DNA of 35,637 nucleotides from Verrucomicrobiota bacterium (GTDB taxonomy: Bacteria; Verrucomicrobiota; Verrucomicrobiia; Verrucomicrobiales; Verrucomicrobiaceae): positions 1 through 35,637 of the forward strand of contig JAEYYS010000440.1 of assembly GCA_023428335.1 (NCBI GenBank), given 5' to 3'. A program made the translations under genes and the position numbers. Positions 31,503-35,637 of the stretch are shown piece by piece. Each line of letters begins with the position of its first letter. Positions within the stretch are counted from its first letter, which is position 1. The notes under the pieces were generated by a model, which was given only the letters and a program-made list of their open reading frames with translations, was not told where the DNA came from and ran no database searches.

Positions 31503-34229
31503 TCAGGGGTCGTTGGCGGGAAGAATCGCTTCGACGTGGGGAAACTCCAATACAAACTCGCAGTATTCCCCCGGGCGTGAACGGATGTCAATGTGGCCGC
31601 CGTGGTCGGCGATGATGCGGTGGCAGATGGACAGGCCCAGGCCCATGCCCTCGCCGACGTCCTTGGTGGTGAAGAAGGGATCGAAAATGCGGTGGCGCAG
31701 GTCGTCGTTGATGCCCGGGCCGTTGTCGCGGAAGCGCAGGACCGTGCGGTCCGGCAGTTCCTCGGCGCTGATGTGGATCTTCGGCCCGTCGCCCTCGGGG
31801 TAGATCTTGGTTTTCATCGCGTCCATGGCGTTCTGGGTCAGGTTGATGAGCACCTGGACGATCTGGTTGCTGTCGCCGCGCAGCTCGATGCCCTCCTGAA
31901 TCTCCATCTCCAGGCCGACCCCCTCCTTGAACGCATGGCCGAAGAAGCGCATGGTCGCCTCGACGGTCGGCTTGAGCTGGAAAACGGCGCTCAGCTCGTG
32001 GGTGGTGCGCGAGAAGCCGCGCAGGTCGGCGATGATGCGGGCGACGCGGTCGACTCCGTGCTCGATGTCGCCGAGGGTCTCGACAAAGTCCGGCTTCTCA
32101 TCCTCGGGCAGGATCTGCTCGAGGCGGCGCAGGCTGTACAGGCCCTGCTTGGCGTAGTTGAGCGGGTTGTTGATCTCGTGGATCAGGCCGGCGCTGAGCT
32201 TGCCGAGCGAGGCGAGCTTCTCGTTGCGCACGACCAGCGCCTCGGTCTCCTTGATCTGCTCAAAGGCCGCCTCCAACTGCTGCTTTTGCTCGGCGAGCTG
32301 CTTTTGGTAGAGATGGTTGTCGACCAGGTTCTTGAGGCGGACGCAGAGTTCGGTCAGCGAGAACGGCTTGGCCAGGAAGTCGCTGGCGCCGGCCTCAAGG
32401 CAGTCGATCTTGGTCTTTTCATCGGCGCGCGCGGTGAGCAGCACGATGGGGATCGAGCGCGTCGAGGTGCGCCCGCGCAGCTCTCGGCAGACCTGCAGGC
32501 CATCCTTCTCCGGCATCATCATGTCGGTCAGGATGAGGTCGGGCAGGAACTGCGCCGCCTTGTCGATCACCTGCAGGCCGTCGACCGCCTCCAGGATGTC
32601 GAAGTAGGTGCCGAGCTGGTTGCGCAGGAAGCGCAGCATGTCGGGTTCGTCGTCGGCGATGAGCAGCTTGGGTTTGCGACGGCTGAGATGGACGCCGGTC
32701 TCGATCGGCCGGATGGTCGCCTGCAGGGAGGTGATGGCCGGGAACAGTTCGGCGCGGCGGTACAGCTCGCTGATCCACTCGCCCTGCTCTTCCGGCAGCT
32801 GTTCGATGGCGGCGGCCTCGAAGCTGGGCTCCGGCTCGGGGGCATCGAGCGGAGCGGCCTCGAACGGCAGGCGCACGACCATGGTGGTGCCCCTGCCCTC
32901 GACGCTCTGCGCCTCGACGCTGCCGCCGTGCGCCTCCGCCAGTTCCTTGACCAGGGCCAGGCCGATGCCCATGCCCTGGTACTTGCGTCGCGAGGAGGTG
33001 TCGGCCTGCCAGAAGCGGGTGAAAATGCGGCCGAGCTGCTCCTTGGACATGCCGACGCCGGTGTCCTTGACCTCGAGCCGCAGCCATTCGCCCTCGCGCT
33101 CGGCGTTGAACTCGACCCGGCCGCCGGCGGGCGTGAATTTCAGGGCGTTGAAGATCAGGTTGAGGCAGATGCGCTCCAGTTTGTCGGAATCGAGCATGAC
33201 CCGGCCCAGATCCTCCGCGCACCAGGACTGCAGGGCCACGTGCTTGTCGGCGGCGACGTTGCGGGTGGCGTTGATCTGGCCGCTGACGAAGTCCTCGATG
33301 CAGACCGCAGCCTTCTTGATCTGGATGTTGCCCGACTCCAGGCGCACGAGGTCGAGCAGGTCGTTGATCAGCTTGAGCAGGCGCATCGAGTTGCCGTGCA
33401 TCGTGTCGAGCAGTTCGTCGACCTCGGCGCGGGTCATGCTGGCGCCGCGGCTGATGAGGGTCTCCAGGGGGGCGATGAGCAGGGTCAGCGGTGTGCGCAG
33501 CTCATGGCTGATGTTGGCAAAGAAGCGGCTCTTCAGCTCGTCGAGTTCGCGCAGCTTCTGGTTCGAGTCCTCCAACTGCAGGTTGATGTCCTCGAGCTTG
33601 CTGTTCGACTCGCCGAGGCGGGCGTTGGCCTGCTCGAGCGCGGCGCGGTTCTCGTCGAGGCGGTGGCGCAGGATGAACTCGTTGAAGCGGATGCGGTTGT
33701 AAAACCAGGTGCCGGCCGTGGTGAAGACGCCGGTGACCGTCAGGAAGTACAGGTTGTTGTAGAGAATGCTGTGGCTGACGATCGGGCCGTGGGCGAAGCA
33801 GGCGACCAGGTACGAGAGCAGGGTGAGCAAAACGACGATGATGCTGTCGACCAGCGTCCAGCGCATGAGCACGGCGGCGCCGAGCATGACCAGGTTGAGA
33901 CCGGCGTAATAGGGCGACAGCGCGCCCTCGCGCTCATAGATCATCCAGGAGATCGACAGGATCAGCGGCAGCGCCATGGCGATGCCGAGCAGCCGGTGCA
34001 GGCGCCGGCCGAGTTCGGTCATCAGCAGGAACCAGATGACGACGAGGAAGACCGCACTGATGACGCGCAGATGCAGGAAGGCGGTCACGCCCTCGCTGCC
34101 GTACACCATCCAGTCGAGCGACGAACCCGCCAGCATGAACACCGTCGCCAGAATGCCGCAGAGACGAAAGTTCCGGACGCGGATGTCGCGCTCGTAGTCC
34201 TGGAAGCTCCTGAGGATGACGTCGGGCAC
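31503..34229 (-). CDS. PhcS-like membrane hybrid histidine kinase (HK-REC-HK)
   Basis: 908 residues from the GTG at 34229; a TTG 45 nt upstream would add 15 residues and overlap the previous gene. Order: about six membrane helices (residues 20-180), a Leu/Glu-rich coiled coil (190-235), transmitter 1 with H242 in NISHELRTPLT and ATPase motifs NALKF, DTGVGM and GMGIGLAL, a receiver (about 520-635) with D569 in LILTDMMMP, a second coiled coil, and transmitter 2 with H684 in GLIHEINNPLN and motifs NAMDAM, DNGPGI and GEGMGLGL. All phosphorelay residues are intact. The six-helix sensor suggests detection of a membrane-soluble ligand. Its neighbours fit the phcB-phcS-phcR order. Confidence 0.9.
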   Translation of the reverse strand: MPDVILRSFQDYERDIRVRNFRLCGILATVFMLAGSSLDWMVYGSEGVTAFLHLRVISAVFLVVIWFLLMTELGRRLHRLLGIAMALPLILSISWMIYEREGALSPYYAGLNLVMLGAAVLMRWTLVDSIIVVLLTLLSYLVACFAHGPIVSHSILYNNLYFLTVTGVFTTAGTWFYNRIRFNEFILRHRLDENRAALEQANARLGESNSKLEDINLQLEDSNQKLRELDELKSRFFANISHELRTPLTLLIAPLETLISRGASMTRAEVDELLDTMHGNSMRLLKLINDLLDLVRLESGNIQIKKAAVCIEDFVSGQINATRNVAADKHVALQSWCAEDLGRVMLDSDKLERICLNLIFNALKFTPAGGRVEFNAEREGEWLRLEVKDTGVGMSKEQLGRIFTRFWQADTSSRRKYQGMGIGLALVKELAEAHGGSVEAQSVEGRGTTMVVRLPFEAAPLDAPEPEPSFEAAAIEQLPEEQGEWISELYRRAELFPAITSLQATIRPIETGVHLSRRKPKLLIADDEPDMLRFLRNQLGTYFDILEAVDGLQVIDKAAQFLPDLILTDMMMPEKDGLQVCRELRGRTSTRSIPIVLLTARADEKTKIDCLEAGASDFLAKPFSLTELCVRLKNLVDNHLYQKQLAEQKQQLEAAFEQIKETEALVVRNEKLASLGKLSAGLIHEINNPLNYAKQGLYSLRRLEQILPEDEKPDFVETLGDIEHGVDRVARIIADLRGFSRTTHELSAVFQLKPTVEATMRFFGHAFKEGVGLEMEIQEGIELRGDSNQIVQVLINLTQNAMDAMKTKIYPEGDGPKIHISAEELPDRTVLRFRDNGPGINDDLRHRIFDPFFTTKDVGEGMGLGLSICHRIIADHGGHIDIRSRPGEYCEFVLEFPHVEAILPANDP

Positions 34230-34245
34230 GGAGGAGGGACGGGGC

Positions 34246-35637
34246 TCAGGTCTTGGCGGGTTTGCGCACCTCAAGGAAGATGTTCACGCCGGTGGGATCG
34301 GCTTTGACCGTGGCCGCTCCCTTCGGTGCGCGTTCGGGTGCCAGCTTGAGAAACTGTTCCTCATCGCGATACACCAGGTGCCATTCGGCCAGGTATTCCA
34401 TCCAGTTCTTCCAGGGGTTGCTCGGATGGACGTTGGTGGCGACCAGCAGACCGCCCGGTGCGACCATGCTGTAGAAAATCTCCAGCAGGCGCCGGCAGAT
34501 GCGGTCGGAAAGGTAGTCGAACAGGCCGGCACAGTAGACCAGGTCGTAGCCCTCGCGCGCGCCGGCCACCGGCCGGCCGGCTTCCTTGAGGATTTGGTGC
34601 ACCGACTTCTTCTCGAGCTTCAGCCCGGTGCGCCGTCGGTGGCGCGTGCGCAGGTCTTCCAGCACGCGCGTGGTGTTGACCAGGGTCTCGTCGTTGAAGT
34701 CGAGCAGCAGCAGGTCGGTCTCGTCCGAAATGGGGTCGGTGCTGAGGAAGTTCTGCACCTCCTGCGCCGGGCCGCAGCCGAGGTTGTACACCCGCGCCAC
34801 CCGGCCCTCCGAGCGGGCGCGCTCGGTCTCCGCGTGCAGCTGCTCGACCAGGTAGGTGATGCGGTTGCGGTGGGCGATGACCGGCGGAATCTCCAGGTAC
34901 AGCTTGTTGATCAGCTTGGCGAAGGTCGAACTGCCCTCGTAGGGGTCGCGCAGCATCATGCTGACCATCTCGTAGTCGCCGGCGTAGCCGAGCGGCTTTT
35001 GGAAGGTGCGGTAGACGAAGGGCGCGCACAGGACCAGCGGGTGCAGTTGGCGCTGGATGTAGCTGCGGTGCACCGGCTGGATTTCCGGGGCGATCGAGCT
35101 GGCCGCCTCCTCGAAACGCTTCATCAGCGGATACACCGCCGGCACGATGGGCTCCTGCAGCTTGACCAGGATCTCGCGCTCGGCCTGCATGCGGTCGCCG
35201 GTCGGCAGCGAGCGCACGCCGAGCTCCACCTGCTCCATCCAGCGGCGCAGGTCGGACAGCAGGGTCTGCATGTCCGCCACCACCAGCTTGAACTCCGGCT
35301 GGACGGTGTAGATCTTCTCGGTCTCCTTGAGGAACTCGGCAAATTCGCTGCCCAGGCGGTCGCTCTGCCGCACCGGCGAAAAGATGTCGACGTCGATCCA
35401 GCCCTCCTCGGACAGCGAGGCCTCGAGGATGAGCATGATCCCGGTGTTCACCAGGTTGGCGATGACGGCGCGCCCCGAATAGACGAGGCGGTCGTTCATG
35501 GTGATGCGGAAGTCGTGCAGCACCTCCGACAGCTGGAGGATGCTGTACGGGTTGTACACCTCGAACACCGCCATGTAGCGGGTCAGGCGGTGCAGGGTCG
35601 CCCGCACTTCCGCGCCCTGGCTGTTGCGGCAGACGAC
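34246..35637 (-). CDS. PhcB-like SAM methyltransferase with N-terminal PilZ-like domain (5' end outside window)
   Basis: At least 463 residues; the frame stays open to the window edge, so the true start is outside (a GTG at 35607 is only a possible internal start). Residues near the N terminus (VFEVYNPYSILQLSEVL, then VYSGRAVIANLVNTGIMLILEA) look like a PilZ-type barrel. A helical middle region contains PLGYAGDYEMVSMM, characteristic of the extracellular-factor 3-hydroxypalmitic acid methyl ester synthesis (PhcB) family. The methyltransferase core follows: motif I VARVYNLGCGPAQEV (about residues 270-284 from the GTG), acidic motif LLLLDFNDETL and GYDLVYCAGLFDYL. It probably methylates a 3-hydroxy fatty acid to give a diffusible signal. 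The kinase gene starts 16 nt after the stop. Confidence 0.85.
   Translation of the reverse strand, partial: VVCRNSQGAEVRATLHRLTRYMAVFEVYNPYSILQLSEVLHDFRITMNDRLVYSGRAVIANLVNTGIMLILEASLSEEGWIDVDIFSPVRQSDRLGSEFAEFLKETEKIYTVQPEFKLVVADMQTLLSDLRRWMEQVELGVRSLPTGDRMQAEREILVKLQEPIVPAVYPLMKRFEEAASSIAPEIQPVHRSYIQRQLHPLVLCAPFVYRTFQKPLGYAGDYEMVSMMLRDPYEGSSTFAKLINKLYLEIPPVIAHRNRITYLVEQLHAETERARSEGRVARVYNLGCGPAQEVQNFLSTDPISDETDLLLLDFNDETLVNTTRVLEDLRTRHRRRTGLKLEKKSVHQILKEAGRPVAGAREGYDLVYCAGLFDYLSDRICRRLLEIFYSMVAPGGLLVATNVHPSNPWKNWMEYLAEWHLVYRDEEQFLKLAPERAPKGAATVKADPTGVNIFLEVRKPAKT

Noticed and set aside
31593..34307. Very long plus-strand open frame (over 900 codons) opposite the hybrid kinase gene
   Set aside because: It is antisense to a gene with complete kinase and receiver motifs, and its translation is low-complexity (Asp, Val, Gln, His rich) as expected from the reverse of GC-rich codons.
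1..35637. CRISPR arrays, prophage or complete insertion sequences
   Set aside because: No regularly spaced direct repeats of CRISPR length, no phage structural genes and no transposase coding sequence are visible.

Overview
The window is GC-rich, gene-dense bacterial chromosome. Housekeeping genes dominate: hflX, rnpB (type A RNase P RNA), mnmG, trpB, aroC, rnc, tRNA-His, infA, ilvD, def and pdhA. Several exported proteins (DUF4139, parallel beta-helix, SGNH hydrolase, periplasmic-type FKBP) and the overall gene set suggest a free-living Gram-negative lineage. I favour Verrucomicrobiota (Opitutae-like), but this is an impression from protein style; no 16S gene is present to test it.

Layout. 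1-3.4 kb: a Tat-exported superoxide-dismutase-like gene (cut by the window edge), an APC permease, an Smr-domain protein, an exported PrxQ/Bcp peroxiredoxin and an unknown anchored protein. 3.5-4.0 kb: rnpB on the minus strand. 4.1-7.5 kb: an unknown Cys/His-rich protein overlapping a Kelch protein, then hflX and a lipoprotein. 7.6-10.7 kb: visibly lower-GC accessory DNA with two unknown genes, a VapBC-type toxin-antitoxin pair and copies of a short palindromic repeat. 11-14.3 kb: pdhA and mnmG, with one perfect parS-like site before mnmG and a near-perfect one inside it. 14.4-16.5 kb: a hicB antitoxin beside a doubly frameshifted hicA remnant, another repeat copy and an unknown membrane protein. 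16.5-21.5 kb: methyltransferase, trpB, ppnP, SGNH hydrolase, beta-helix protein and aroC. 21.5-25.3 kb: a candidate structured RNA, rnc, tRNA-His, an N-terminally extended infA, a DnaQ/RNase H-like exonuclease and a DUF4139 protein. 25.3-30.2 kb: an inverted repeat, ilvD split by an in-frame TAG, def, a cytoplasmic PAS histidine kinase and FKBP with a clear intrinsic terminator.

The most interesting block is 30.2-35.6 kb. Three consecutive minus-strand genes encode a SAM methyltransferase with a PilZ-like N-terminus, a membrane-bound double-transmitter hybrid histidine kinase, and a receiver protein fused to a histidine-kinase-like domain that has lost its phospho-accepting His. Order and architectures match the phcB-phcS-phcR quorum-sensing operon of Ralstonia solanacearum (a methyl ester of a 3-hydroxy fatty acid as signal). 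I infer a Phc-type cell-cell signalling cassette outside its classical host group. Other points of interest are the parS pair, the amber codon in ilvD, the structured element upstream of aroC and the dispersed repeats around the toxin-antitoxin genes.
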